Source: Moringa oleifera (Eukaryota > Streptophyta > Magnoliopsida > Brassicales > Moringaceae). Taken from it: 64,000 bases of DNA. A program made the position numbers and the translations under genes. The stretch spans positions 1,181,501 to 1,245,500 of the forward strand of contig JAJFZO010000695.1 in assembly GCA_021397835.1 (NCBI GenBank), written 5' to 3'. Under the pieces are notes generated by a model, which was not told where the DNA came from, did no database searches, and saw nothing but the letters and a program-made list of their open reading frames with translations. Position 1 is the first letter of the stretch. Each line of letters opens with the position of its first letter. Positions 35,211-47,836 of this stretch are shown piece after piece.

Positions 35211-36160
35211 ACCCACTATCCTTCAGATCCTCCGGCGAGATTAACCTCAGTGATCATAGCAATCAATTGCTCTTCAGTTAGGCTCATTTGTGGAGAAGGA
35301 CGAGGCCTATTCTGGCAATTCCTGGTCATATGAACAGGCTTGTTACAACTATAACACATGAATGTATTATTTTCCTAGAATGGTTTGGATCTGTTTCGTG
35401 AGGTGTTCTTATTCTAATTCTTTTGGTTCTACTTAGTGTTTCGATTCTGATTCTTCATGTTCTTTCTTTTTAGTTTTAGAATTACAGAGGACCTTCTGTT
35501 TGCTGCGTTGTTGGAGACAACAAGCACTTCTTCTCTCTGGTCTTGCTTTCAAGCTTCTTCCTCAATCTTAAGGCAAGTAATGAGTCCTTCTAGGGAAAGC
35601 TCTTTACATTTATACATAACGATATTCTTAAAATCTTTTCAAGTAAGGGGTAACTTATCTATTATAATTGCTACTTGGAATTGCTCAAGCAAAAGTATAC
35701 CTTTTGAGATGATCTCATACACTATTTTTTTATAGTTCATGTGATTGAGTCTCCATAGACTTGTCATCAGTCATCGTGAATCTCATATATCTACTTACTG
35801 TAAATTTCTTGGCTCCAACCTCCTCAGTATCATACTTCTTCTAGAGTTTCGCAGATTTTTTTAGCAGATTTATCATAATTATAATAGTCATAAAGATCAT
35901 CAGATAATCCATTCAAGATAAAATTCTTACACAAAAAATTATTTTCTACCTATGATTCAAGGCATTTCTTATCAGCATCTATGGATTCATCAGACAAAAC
36001 AGGCTTGTCTATATGAATTACATAAGCCACCTCTTTAATGGTTAAGAAAAACAACATTTTTTGTCTCCATCTTTTGAAATGAGCCCCTCTCAAAATGAAA
36101 TGATTTATTTAAATCAGTTCTAGCAGATATTATTTTAGCAGTAGATATAATAGCAGACAT
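35211..36160 (-). pseudogene. Copia-3 gag remnant
   Basis: It starts MSAIISTAKIISARTDLNKS at 36160, 23 bases inside the 5' LTR end. A stop occurs after about 40 residues (36040). Near 35360 the CCHC zinc knuckle CYSCNKPVHMTRNC is intact in its ligands, followed by a linker to the protease. Gag would package the element RNA. Confidence 0.78.
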
Positions 36161-36182
36161 GATAACCGAACAGTCTTAAAAT

Positions 36183-36831
36183 TGTTATTTTTGCAAACTG
36201 TATCAGCTGAAATAAATAGTAAACAGGAAGATATTACTAAAATTCTAATAGGCTGAGTCGCGGATTAAGTCGTCTTCTTTAAGACGTCTCGCGACTCTGT
36301 CTTCGGTGTGTAGCAATCTATAGCCCCGTCGTCCCGAGGATAAAACAACTTAGAAATTACTATCTTGAATCTCTTATGCACAGTAGGAATCTAGTAATAC
36401 TACATTTCCTTTAAATTTGATCAGAATCTGAATAAAATAAATAAATTAAGATTTTATTTTTCTTTTTTAGAAGAGAAAGATAAAACCCTAAAGGTAGGAA
36501 AGGATAGAACCCTAAAGTTAGGAAAATATATGAGGAGATGAGAAAGAAAATGAGAGGAAATAAAAGAGCTTAAAGCTTTTTAATTGATGATTTGGGAGAC
36601 TGTGAAGAGGGATATTTATAGTGGAAATGAAAGTAATGCATGTAGGTCATGTGTACGTTAGGAGATAAGGTGGGGTCATGAGTTAGTAGAAAAGGATAAA
36701 ATCTGTTTGTTGGTGGCTGACAAGTCAGCAAAAGATTAGATCTTTTGCTAAGATAAAGGTAGATTCAATCTTTTATTGAAGTGAATGAAGACTTAATCTT
36801 CTACTGATTTTTCTAACAAATATTTATAACA
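36183..36831 (-). repeat. 5' LTR of Copia-3
   Basis: It aligns with 31211-31911. A minus-strand TATAAATA lies at 36613-36620, and the block 'gcggattaagtcgtcttctt' (36251-36270), absent from the 3' LTR, is shared with the solo LTR at 58743-59671. The expected tRNA primer site next to 36182 is not recognisable. Confidence 0.88.
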
Positions 36832-36852
36832 AGCAGAGTCAAAACGAATTCG

Positions 36853-39800
36853 AAAGAAAAGAATCTCCTAACTTCAAAGCATGGCTGCCTTTCCACATTG
36901 CACAGTTAACAAGTAACATATTTCATAATGTCAGGTTTAGGTGCTAAGCTTGCCATAATGTTCCGAAATTGGTTGGGTGTTTTAAGGGTTGATGAGTCAT
37001 CCATGGAATTTGGCATTTAAATAGTAACCTTCCTAATCAATAGTCCTAATTAATAGGAAAGCCGCGTAAAGGAATAACAACTGGCTACTCCTCGACTAAG
37101 GCCTTTCACACCCCAAAAAAGAAGAATCTAAGAGCCATGTGCGAGCCAAGGCTCTTGTTCAGAAGTAATTTTCCTCCCCGATCCTTTCTTCTACTCTATG
37201 GCCGATCTTCTTAAGCGCTTCGCTTCCTGTTCTTAAGAAGAATCAACTGACTTCTACGTTCTTCATTGATCTGGGAGATTCGATAAACGAAAGTACATAT
37301 AGGACAGAGCCAGCAACATGATGATTCAAGTTCGTGATAGACGCAGGAGTTGGGCAAAGCGGTAGCGAAGCTTAGGAGTTGGCGAGGGGATATAGTCAGG
37401 TAAGTAGTTACAAAATGAATCCTATAAGGTTAGTGAGGTTCCTACTGTGGTGAAGTGAATAGATCTTCACTGTATATGTTCTTTGGCCATAAATAGAATG
37501 AAATGAAATAATGATTCCAAAAAAAGCTTACCTTATATTAAATATAAGTTTTAGAAAGGGGCCAACCAAGTTAAAAGATATGAGAAAGAAGAGAAGGAAA
37601 GGGGAAGAACTTAATGGATCGAACTCATACTTGGCTGCTACCAAAGATATCGGCCTTGCCAAACCGAAAGGCTTAATAGGAGTGAGGAAGGGTAAAAAGA
37701 AAGTAAGGATGCGGCAAAAGCACCTTTTTGGAAGGACAAGTCCTTTGAAACCTTTAAAAAAAAAAAGGCTCCTCCTGCCTCCCTTGGCAGGAGAGTGAAA
37801 CTCCTAAAAAGAATAGGGAGAGGCTAGCTTCTCGTTAAGATTAAATCAAATTTGTGTTAAGCAAGCAGAGTAGTCAAGCCAGAAAGGCAAAAGAGAAGTG
37901 TTTAGGATCGGATGCAATTCTGGAGCTGGTACGTGCTGCACTGGTCCATCTTTCTGGCATTAGAATATGGCGACGACAACATGTCGTAGAAGGAGGTAAC
38001 AGGTGGAGCAACGACCCACTAGGACTAACCTATCTACGACTATATCTCCGATCTTGGAAATTTTCATTCATTGAAAGAGCCCTCTTCCGCTTAAGGAAGC
38101 AGGTTATGCCGCCTTAGAGGCAAGGTAGCCCAAGCGCCTTCCCTTTCTAAGCTTCTGAGTCCGGTTTCGTTCAGCTAAAGCTACAGTTTGAGCTGCGGGG
38201 TGAGGGAGGGATGGCTGCGTCTATCCCAGCATTAAGTGGTGTGGGAGACTGGAGATTTTCTCCAATGTCTGCAAGGAACATACGATTTCGAGCCACTAAC
38301 TTGAATTACCTTTCATTAGTATGCACCTTCTGTTTTAAAAACAGATGGAATATGGATGTGTGAGCAATGTCCTGATTCCTACCAGCAGACTTACCTGTAT
38401 TAAAAATGAATTGTCTATGTGCTCTGTCCTCTTGGCTTCATCTCACTATATATCTCGTGGATTGGTGAATTTCCCATAGTTGGTGCTGTTGCACATGCAA
38501 CCATTTTTATGGTAAGGGCTATGCCTTTAACCTATTTGAGAAAAAGACAGCCAGTAAAACTATAGCTACTAAAGCATGAACTGCTCGTTTTTTCCTTCCC
38601 TGCAAGTATAGGATGATGAGCCCAAATTACGGGGCTTTCATCCCAAAAGAAAAAGAGCTGGAGGCGAGTAAGCCTACCTTCTGTGGAAGACTTCTGTTGA
38701 ATGGCATAATTGTCCAATTTATTCCTCGATCTTCAAAGAAGACAGATAATCGATCCCATCTACCATTCCGACATGAGATTAGATTCAGTAGTCGTGATTG
38801 AACCTCCAACTTTGAGGAATTCGTTTGATCGTATTGAAATACTCTCCCAAAAAAAAAACAGACCCCATTGAATACGAGTCTAATCTCCTTGTACTCCTTT
38901 TTTTTTCAAAGAAAAAAGGGGGTGATCGATTTAGGCTTTTGACATCAAAAAATAAGATTGTAGTAACGAAAAGGACATGTGACATTCTTATGATAAAGTA
39001 GCAAGTGAAGCTTTTTCTTATGTTGTTGTTGACCCCTTACGGGGAATCACCGGCAAGATCTTTTGTTCTTTTTCCAAAAGAAGACCTGTGTGATAGGAAA
39101 GCAACCTTACTAATGAAGGAGCGCTTTATTTTCTTATGACTTTTGGCCAACGCATTTTATGCCCTGCTTGATGTGACCTACATACAATACTCCACTCCAT
39201 CTACCGGTTGTTTATTCGCAATGTCTTGAACCAATCTGACGAAAGAATTCCCCAGTGGCGAATTAAAAACCTTGTGGGGCCTTATCTATTCCATTTCTGG
39301 AGCCAACTGGCTCGCTTAACCGTATCCTTAGACGGGCTTGACTTAGACGGCTTAATATATGACTCCTTACCAAGACTGCGAATGGGACTAGACAGGCAAG
39401 ACCTCGCTAAAAGAATGAGAAGAGAAAGAGAGCGTACCAGCCTTGGATCCTAGAAAGCCCGAGCAGAAAGTGTCTGCAGAAATGATTTACTGAAGAAGAC
39501 TGATGAAAACAAGCCCAAGTGGAACAAGAAGGGAGTTTCTTTTATATTATGAAAAAACTAAAATGACCACATCAGATCAATGAGTTTCACGTGACACGGA
39601 ACTGCATTTGGTGATCAATTGCTCGGGTCCATGTAGAGAAAAAGAAGAGCTCTGCGGTTTCTCGATTTTAATCAATTGCTCTCGTCTATTCCTTTTTCCA
39701 TTCATACTGTAGATGGATCCCCTATGACAGTTAAGAGGAGAGTGAATGGACGTCTCACTCACGGCACACATGCTTTTTATTCCAGCCTCAAAAGCAGTTT

Positions 39801-42518
39801 TTCCCTATCTTGTCGGGGGAACCCCAGTTTTTTATTTATTCCAGCAGATACGTCAGTATGCATAAGACAGGTTTTGGAGGGAACTACTAAGGGTGTGTAT
39901 AAGCCCTACACACTGTGTATGTTAAGTTAGTGGCATCTGTCTGGGGGCATCAGGAACTGTCGCTTTATTGTATTTATGGCAATCCAGAGCAGGCATAACA
40001 TTCTCAACTACAACCGGCGTATTCACTCGTTCTTTGGGGTTCTTTCACTCCTTCAGTCAGAGGGCTGCTACTATCATGTGTGTAAAGACTAACTATATAG
40101 GCATACTGGAAACCATTTGGCAAGAAAAAAATATCTATATTTTTTATTTATTTAGTTTGTTCCACCACAAATGGATTTTCGAATAGATTGGATTCTTGCA
40201 CATTAGTAAGGCAAGCGATGCTCAGTAGTAACCTTTTTCATGCCTTTGTCCTTTGGCAGTTATGAATCAGGGTAAAGGGCAAAATCCCTGAATGGAAAAA
40301 CTGTTTAAATCCAGGACAGCGATGAGGATTAGTGGGCAATTGCTTTATTAAAGGAGAAGATCCAAGGAATAGCTCATTGGATACTAGGGTATAAGGGGTC
40401 AGAGGTCCTCGAGCGGCTTTCTCAGGGAAATATGCCTGAGCCCAAAGTTGCACTAGCCAAAGGGGACCAAGCCGGCCAAGAGTCGACTTCTATCTACTTC
40501 TATCTATAGAGTTAAAAAAGTACCAGTGACGGCGACTTTCTAGGTTTATGGATTGTCTTTCTCTAATGCTGTTGGTATCGGCTTCTAGATATGCTTCTGC
40601 TTCTACTAGTGCTTATGGATCACTCGCAAAAGCCCTCTCCTTAATGATGTTCTTGGCTATTTTGAAAGGAATTTATATCAGATGAACCTCACTGCCCGTC
40701 AAAAGAAATGGCATCATTTGCCTACCTATACTCATAGCATGACGAACCTAGGGATTCAACATTCACGAACGATGATATTGAAATCTTACTAGAAAAAGGA
40801 AGCCAAAAAGGAAATCAAAGATCCGCTTTCACCATTTCATCTATATCAAATCTTAATATCAGAATAGCTTATATAGGTTCGATTCATCAATGTCAGGCAC
40901 AGATTGATGTTGTCCTAGTACCCCTTGGCGGAGATGTACTTACAGGCTGTTTTCGAAGCCTCGCCTAGGGCTCACCTCTTGATTCTGTCGTTGCATGCTT
41001 TTTGGGAGTTCTTTCCTCTCTTCTGAAATGGCGAGGCCAAAATCCCAGTAAAAAAGAGACAGAAGAAAGCGGTCTAACATCTTTTCAGTTGAAATCCCAA
41101 TCAAAGACAAGCCCTAACAAGGTCAAGATCTGAAGCAGAAGATTTACTTTTCGAAATTCCAAGTGATAACGCTTAGATTGCGGCCAATCTTCCTAACCAC
41201 TAATACCCGTAGATGCTTCTCCAGCTCTGGGTAATGTCCAATCCCCGCTAGCTAATGAGTATCCAACACCATCATGGACTCAGCCATTTTCGAAATCTAC
41301 CGCTCGCTTAGCTATCGTCCATATGCCAGAGATTTTGTTGGGTCCGTTCGGGGATGCTCACTACGACCTGGATAAATCACGTCGAACTGAAGCACTTAAG
41401 AAAGAAGCTGAGAACTGTGGGCTCATTCTGACACGGCACTGAAGATTCAAATCATTTTCATTCTGAACTTGGCTGGGCATTTTTTCTAGCCTTATTCTAA
41501 TGGGGGGATGGGTTTGAACATAGGCTCAAAGGTTCCACCCTTCCATTCATGAAGCAGATCGCCGCGAAGGCTATTTCTCAAGGAATCCTTTGCTCGATAA
41601 AAGAGCTTATTCCAGAGGAGCACCTGAATAAAAAGCCAACTATTATTATACTATATTTTGACAATCGGCATTAGACTGAATCTGATTGTAAGGTTGTTTT
41701 GATGTTAAAATCAGCCTGCCACGGCTTACAAATGGCATTTTTAGTTCGTAATCGTATCAAGCTGCGGTCTTTGCCCCTTTGGATTATTAGTAAGAGCAGC
41801 TCTTGAAATCGGGTTGAATTCCTCGGTTCATGTTATGCCTTGGATGGAATAGCTTGGTGGAACTACTGGCTGGTGAATCTGTCAATCGCATCATCAAAAC
41901 TACGACCATAGGACGATGCTTTATTTTTCCCTCATCTTCCACTATCCAGCTTAAAGAGTATGCCGATGCTAACTGAGCAGATCAAAGAAACTAGCGGACT
42001 AATCACTAAATAGATACAAATAGGTGCAAAATTCTGACATCACCACAGCTTTTAGCTTTCTCGATCTCTGTCTTCTGGTAGTACGTGTACGGGTCCCAAT
42101 CCTAATTGAGTTCACATCAAGACTTCTGAAATAAGGTCGGCCAGAGCTATCGCAATACGATTGCACTTTTGGTTGTCTTTCTTGTTGAATGGTTGTAAGT
42201 CTTCCAGCGATACAAATTGAGTTGTCCCCTTGAAAGGCAAGATCCCAAAAATCTTATGTAGGGCTCGAGCCTTTAAAGAAGCTGTGACACATACTTTCTT
42301 TGCTTAACACAATCCCCCTATAGAGTTTTTGAATGCCTTTTTTATTGGAAGCAAAATTGTTTAATATGCTGTTCTCTCCTCTTTCTCTTAAACAAGGGCA
42401 GGGCTGCATAGAACATTAGCTTCAATTTAACAAGCCCAACCTCGAAGTGGTTGGCTGAGAAAAAGTGAAGGCTAGAAATGACTTGTCAAAGGAATTTATC
42501 AACCTATGACTAGTAGCC
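36853..42518. other. 5.7-kb unclassified block, possible mitochondrial DNA insertion
   Basis: The GC content is visibly higher than at the window ends and the block lacks AT runs. Short open frames are spread over both strands (for example 37511-37798, 37854-38117, 39208-39453 and 39676-39930), but none shows a domain I recognise. Such texture, with many neutral short frames and words like 'gaaagaa', 'cttctatct' and 'tcttttcc', is characteristic of plant mitochondrial intergenic DNA, which is often found inserted in the nucleus (NUMT). No rRNA, tRNA or respiratory gene was identified, so the origin remains unproven. It contains no transposon ends. Confidence 0.4.
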
Positions 42519-42523
42519 CATAT

Positions 42524-43296
42524 TATAAGCCTTTTACTTATGGGTGGTATGGTGGCACCATGAAGGCTTGAATGCTCATTGGAGCCCAGCCTGAGTGATG
42601 CCATGAAAAGTATCAACAAGCAGGTGTTGGCATGTGATTGGAGCTACTCAAGGGAGTAGTCAACTTGCCATAGGTATCGGGCGAGTCCTTGATGCGGTCA
42701 TGAGAGATGCCTCGTGGGGATTGGACATAGTGCAAGGCACTTGGCAAGTAAGTGAGCGAAACACCCGTAAATAATGGACATGGGCTCGCATTGACATCAA
42801 ATCGAGCACTCGCATGAGCATGAAGCACCTGGAATGTGCTTGGTTGGCTTAGCCCATGCGGTCGGTAGCCGTTGGTAGCGGTTACCAATAGTTACCACCA
42901 GTTAGAGGCACTTGAGAAAAGTGGGACACCTGTCGTTGAAAGCTGAAGTCAAGGTTGCATGCTTAGCTAGTTTAATAGGAATGGAACCACATTACCCTAT
43001 GGTGGTTAGGGATGTCAACCACCAAGTTTTATAGTTTATATAGTCCTACGGGCAGAGTCATCAAAGGTAGTGTGATGTCCTACTGTTTCCTTATTCATAA
43101 AAAAAAAAGAAAAAGTTGGGATTGTTTCTCGTAAACACTGGTGTTTCTCTTTCACTTTTTCTTGCATGTGTGTGTGTGGGTTTTTAGTTTAAGCTTGCTT
43201 GATATTGAGTGTATTCATAGAGATTAGCTAACCAATTGAGTGTCACTCATGCCATCACTCGATGAGAAGTAGATCTTAGACCTCAACCGTGTGATA
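42524..43296 (+). repeat. 5' LTR of the gypsy element
   Basis: Aligned end to end with 47837-48620. The U3 repeats the short words 'gttaccaatagttaccacca'. A 'tttatatagtcct' block near 43037 is the likely TATA region. Confidence 0.9.
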
Positions 43297-43299
43297 ATC

Positions 43300-43311
43300 T
43301 GTATTAGAGGC
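43300..43311 (+). other. Primer-binding site of the gypsy element, mutated
   Basis: TGTATTAGAGGC sits four bases after the LTR end and differs at two positions from TGGTATCAGAGGC-type sites (complement of initiator tRNA-Met), allowing one base deletion. Confidence 0.6.
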
Positions 43312-43366
43312 TAGTTGCGTTTGCAACTTCGGTTAGTCGATAAAAGAAAGGCTATTTGGAGGATTT

Positions 43367-44430
43367 TATGGGCACTCCTCAAAGTAGTGACGCTTCAAGT
43401 CAAATAGCATATGGAGCAATAATAGGTGGCCCAAAATGTTTTGGTTGAAATACGAAGGGATGTGGATGTCTACTTCGCATCTGTCATGGAAGATCTCGTA
43501 TCTTTGACAGACTCGGTAAGAGAAGGGGATAAAGATTTGAGGGATGAGCTTGCATTGCTGAAAAAGGCTGTGATGAACCTCTTAAGGCAAGGAGAAGGTG
43601 GCTCATCCAAAATAAAAGTCTTCGAGCTGAAGTCTTTCAATGGTTGTCAAAACTCTAAAGAACTTAAGAATTTTTTATGGGACATCGAGTAATACTTCAA
43701 AGCCGTTCACATCCTAGAGGAGGAGTGAGTGACAATCACTAGCATGTATTTGCAAAGGGACGCAAAGCTCTAATGACAAACTTAGATGGAGGACGATGCC
43801 ATTACGAGGAGGCCAAAGATTAAAACATGGGATGTGTTGAAAAAAGAATTGAAGGATCAATTCCTTCCTTGCAACACTGCTTGGGTTTTAAGGGAATCCC
43901 TCAAAAAGCTAAAGCACTCAGGTTCAGTGCGAGAGTATGTAAAAGACTTTAGCTTTTTATTGCTAGACATCAAGAACATGTCAGAGGTAGATAAAATATT
44001 TAACTTCTTATTCGGACTACACCCTTAGGCATAGGCCGAGTTATGGAAGCAAGCTGTAAGAGACTTGCCTAGTGCAATTGCTACTACTGAGAAGCTTATA
44101 GATTACAAGTATGCCGGTTTGTCCAATTCACAAAGTGGAAAAAAGAAAAATGATGGTGGAAAGAAAAATTAGAAGGCCTCTAGTCATAAGGATGGCAAAA
44201 AGCCTAATAGGGGTAAGAAAGGCAACGGTGAAAATAAGAAAAGTTGTGATAAGTCCTTTTCGCAAAACAAAAAAAAAGAATCCTATGGGATGCTCTATAT
44301 GTGGCGAACCACACATGGCTAGAGAATACCTAAAGCGGGAGAAATTAAGTGGTTTGACAGCACAAAAGAAGGAGGAGAACTCTCATGAAGGGCCTTCTCG
44401 AGCAAACCCTCTTTAACTATTAAATGCAAT
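43367..44430 (+). pseudogene. Gypsy gag remnant
   Basis: The likely start is the ATG at 43367 with a frameshift before 43426, after which VEIRRDVDVYFASVMEDL is read. The retrotransposon-gag core (43786-44028) shows 'WDVLKKELKDQFLP' and 'GSVREYVKDFSFLLLDI'. The zinc knuckle (44293-44331) reads CSICGEPHMAREY, with the last ligand Cys changed to Tyr. Stops occur at about 43690 and 44026. Confidence 0.82.
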
Positions 44431-47400
44431 CACCACGGGCAATCAAATTCTATATAAAGGTTTGATGTATATGATGGTGCAAATCAATGGGAAGGCTATG
44501 CGAGCTATGGCAAACACAGGTGCTACCAATAACTTTATGGCATAATGTATGGTTGGTTCATTAGGTCTGACTGTTGTGAAAAATTTCACCAAGCTGAAGG
44601 CAATGAATTCAGAGGCAAAGCTTATCTTAAGCTCGGTAGTGTGCAACTTGAAGGGGAATAAATGGTTTAGGCAGTATAACCTAATCGTAGTACCCCTCAA
44701 TGATTTCATCTTGATATTGAGGATTAAAGTTTTAGCCTTGACCAAGGTGCTGGTGATACCACACTTTCCAGGGATGCTTATTGGTGATGAGGGAAACTCG
44801 TGCTTTACGGCTGCCATGGGGAATGATTAGCAAGCGATAGACAAAAGAATCGAATTATAATCTACCAAGCAATTCAAGAGTGGGATAAAACAGGGTGATC
44901 AAGCATTTATGGTACTTTGATTAAGGTCAAGCCTGATTAGCAGGTCGAAGTACCTAACATGGTAGTAGGACCCTTGGAAGAATTCTTAAACACCATGCCC
45001 TCTGAGTTACTAAAAGAATTGCCACCAAGAAGGGCAATTGATCATGAAATCAAGCTAGAACTAGGAGCTAGGTCATCAGCTAATGCTCCTTGCAAAATGT
45101 CTTCACTAGGATTGGTTGAGTCGAGGAAGCAACTCAATGAGCTGTTGTAAGCGAGTCTCATTCAGCTTTCAAAAGCTCCATATGATGCACCAGTGTTATT
45201 TCAAAAGAAACGATATGGGTTCTTGAGAATGTGTGTGGATTATCGAGCTCTATATAAAGTACAGCGAAGAGTAAGTATCCTGTCCTGAATATGGATGACT
45301 TGTTCGATCGGTTCTAAGGCATCTTATTTCATAAAGTTGGACTTGCAGTTTAGGTACTGGCAAGTAAGGATTAAGGTGGGGGATAAGCCAAAGACAACAT
45401 GTGTGACTAGGTATGGGTCTTATAAATTCCTTGTGATGCCTTTTGGCTTAACTAATGCTTTTACCACATTTTGTAATCTGATGAATGATGTACTATATGA
45501 GTTTTTGGATAAATTTATGGTTGTCTATTTGGACGACATTGTGGTGTATAATGAATCATTAGCTAAACATGTGAATTAATTAAGGATTTTCTTTTCTAAG
45601 TTAAGAGAATACAAGCTTTATGTGAAAAAGGAGAAGTGTGAATTTTATTGCCAAAAAGTGCATTTTTTAGGGCATTAGGCAACAAGGGCCTAATCAAAAT
45701 GGACGAATGAAAGGTGCAGGCCATTATAGATTGGTCTACGCTAAGAAAGATCTCTAACTTACAATTATTCCTTAGATTGTCTGACTACTATAAAAAATTC
45801 ATTAAAGGATACTCAAAAAAGTGAACCCTTTAACCGATTTGCTTAAAAAGGAGTAAGTTTGGCACTAGACGAATGCTTGTCAAGATGCTTTTGAGAAGCT
45901 AAAGATAATAGTGTCTTCAAAGCTCATTTTGGCCTTTTTAAATTTCGAAAAACCTTTTGAAGTATAAACTAATGCTTCAGATAGGGCCATTAGAGGAGTT
46001 TTGGTGCAAGAAAGGCACCCCATTGCTTTCAAGAGTCAAAAGTTAAAGGATATGAAGCAGAGGTATCTGGTTCATGAAAAAGAGATAGCTATTGTGGTGC
46101 ATTGCTCAGATGTGTGAAGGCACTACTTGCTGGGCACGAAGTTTACTGTAATGATGAATAATGTGGTAAACACTTACTTCAAGACCTAGAAGAAGTTTGA
46201 CTCCCAAGCAAGCAAGTTGGCAAGAGTTCCTTATTGAGTTTGATTTTATGTGGCTACACAAACTTGGTAGGTAGAATTAGGTGGTAGATACTTTAAAAAG
46301 AAAAGAAATTGAAGCCTATGTTACAGCATTGTCCTTGGTACAGGCAACATTTTATGATCGAGTAAAAGAACAGTCTCACTTAGACTCGAGCTATATGAAG
46401 CTTAAGCAAAAAGTTTTAGAGGGCTTAGTGTAGAAGTATTGGCTAAAAGATGACTTATTATATGCGAAGGACAGTAGGCTATTTGTACTAAGCGGTGGTG
46501 GCTTGAGGCGGGAGTTGCTTAAGAAAACTCGTAACCTTTAATGTGCTAGTCACCCAAGAGTGGGGAGAATGATGGTCTTGTTAAGGAAAGTCATATTTTT
46601 GGCCAAAGATGAAAGTTGACGTCGAGTCCTATGTCAAGACTTGTCTCGTATGCCAATAAGACAATATTGAAAAAAAGAAAGAGGTAGGATTATTGTGGCG
46701 CCTACCCATTCCAGAAAAGTCATGGCAATTCATCTCCATGGACTTCATTATTGGCTTTCCAGAGGTGAAAGGTATGATATCAATCATTGTGATGGTTGAT
46801 CGTTTTTCTTAGTATGCTATTTTCATTACTGCACTACAAGCTTGTCCAGCAGAGATTTTGGTTAAGCAAATAATAATGAGAAATGTGGCAACGTATTTCG
46901 GGTTTTTTGAGGATATAATCAGCGATAAAGACTTATGGTTCACATGTCGATTTTGGACTACTCTTATAATGGGGTTAGAATTGAAGTTCTCCACTGCTAA
47001 CCATCCCCAAACAAATGGCTAAACCGAGCAAGTGAACCAATTATTGGAGGAATACTTTAGACACTATGTCACTACCAACCAAAGAAATTGGTTGGACTTG
47101 TTAGATGTTGCTCAGTTTTGCCATAATATCCATCGTTCCTTAGCTACGGGGATGAGCCCAGTGGAGGTAGTTCTTGGAAGGCAGCCTTTTACTCCGCATG
47201 AGATTGTGAAACAAAAATCGTAAGGGCCCTGTCTAGCAGCTTATTGATTTGCTCAGGATAAAGCAGAACTGGTGGAGCAGACCCACGTTAGTTTAGCTAA
47301 GGTAGCCAAACAAATGAAAAAGCATGCTGATGAGAAAAGAAGGGAATTAGAGTTCAATGTTGGGGATAGAGTGATACTGAAGCTAACCCTACAAATCTAG

Positions 47401-47760
47401 AAGAAGGTCACCTATAAAAGATATTATAAGGGGCTCGTATAGAAGAATGATGGTATATTTGAAGTTGCCAAGAAAGTTGGCAACACTGCTTATAAATTGC
47501 GGCTATCTAAACGATTTAAAGTACATCAAACATTTCATGTTAGTTTCTTAAAGAAATATTATGAAGATGCTAATGTAGATCGGGTGAAAGCAAAAAGAGC
47601 TCCCCTAATGGTCCGAAAGCACTTTGACAAGGATTTAACGGAGATCTTTGGTCATAGGATGCTTAGGGTAAGCAAAAAGAATAGACAGATAGAATATTTG
47701 GTGCGACGGCATGGAGAAAAAGTAGCTGATGCTACGTGGGAAAAGATAATGTCCTTGTGA
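44431..47760 (+). pseudogene. Gypsy pol remnant with C-terminal chromodomain
   Basis: The protease motif reads ANTGATNNF (44513-44539; the catalytic Asp of DTG is now Asn). Reverse transcriptase (45100-45579) has CVDYRAL, FIKLDLQFRYWQVRI, MPFGLTNAFTTF and YLDDIVVY. RNase H starts NASDRAIRGVLVQ (about 45970) and has YLVHEKEI. Integrase has the CLVCQ half of its zinc finger, FISMDFIIGFP, DRFS-stop-YAIF, ISDKDLWFT and HPQTNG followed by a stop. The last frame (47497-47760) ends with a chromodomain-like segment, EIFGHRMLRVSKKNRQIEYL followed by DATWE, which in relatives guides insertion to methylated histone H3. Many stops come from CAA/CAG or TGG codons. Confidence 0.87.
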
Positions 47761-47836
47761 CAGTTTGAAGATAAGATCAAAGCTTACTTAAAAGGTGTTT
47801 CAACAAGGACGTCAAACTCTTCTAGTAGGGGTGGTT

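Larger units (their letters stand above)
31211..36831 (-). mobile_element. Copia-3: Ty1/copia retrotransposon, degenerate
   Basis: Two LTRs of about 650-700 bp (TGTTA...AACA on the plus strand) enclose gag and pol remnants on the minus strand. In place of a normal 5-bp TSD, a 21-bp flank, 'agcaaagccaaaatgaattt' plus g (31189-31209), recurs as 36832-36852 with four transitions. A solo LTR of the same family lies at 58743-59671. All domains carry stops. Confidence 0.9.

Noticed and set aside
38385..39200. Possible mitochondrial membrane-protein gene fragment
   Set aside because: Some frames look protein-like for 20-40 residues but change frame repeatedly, and I could not match them to any mitochondrial gene.
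37511..40453. Several 60-95-codon frames in the unclassified block
   Set aside because: None shows a recognisable domain or start context. Both strands are equally open, as expected of mitochondrial-like intergenic DNA with moderate GC.
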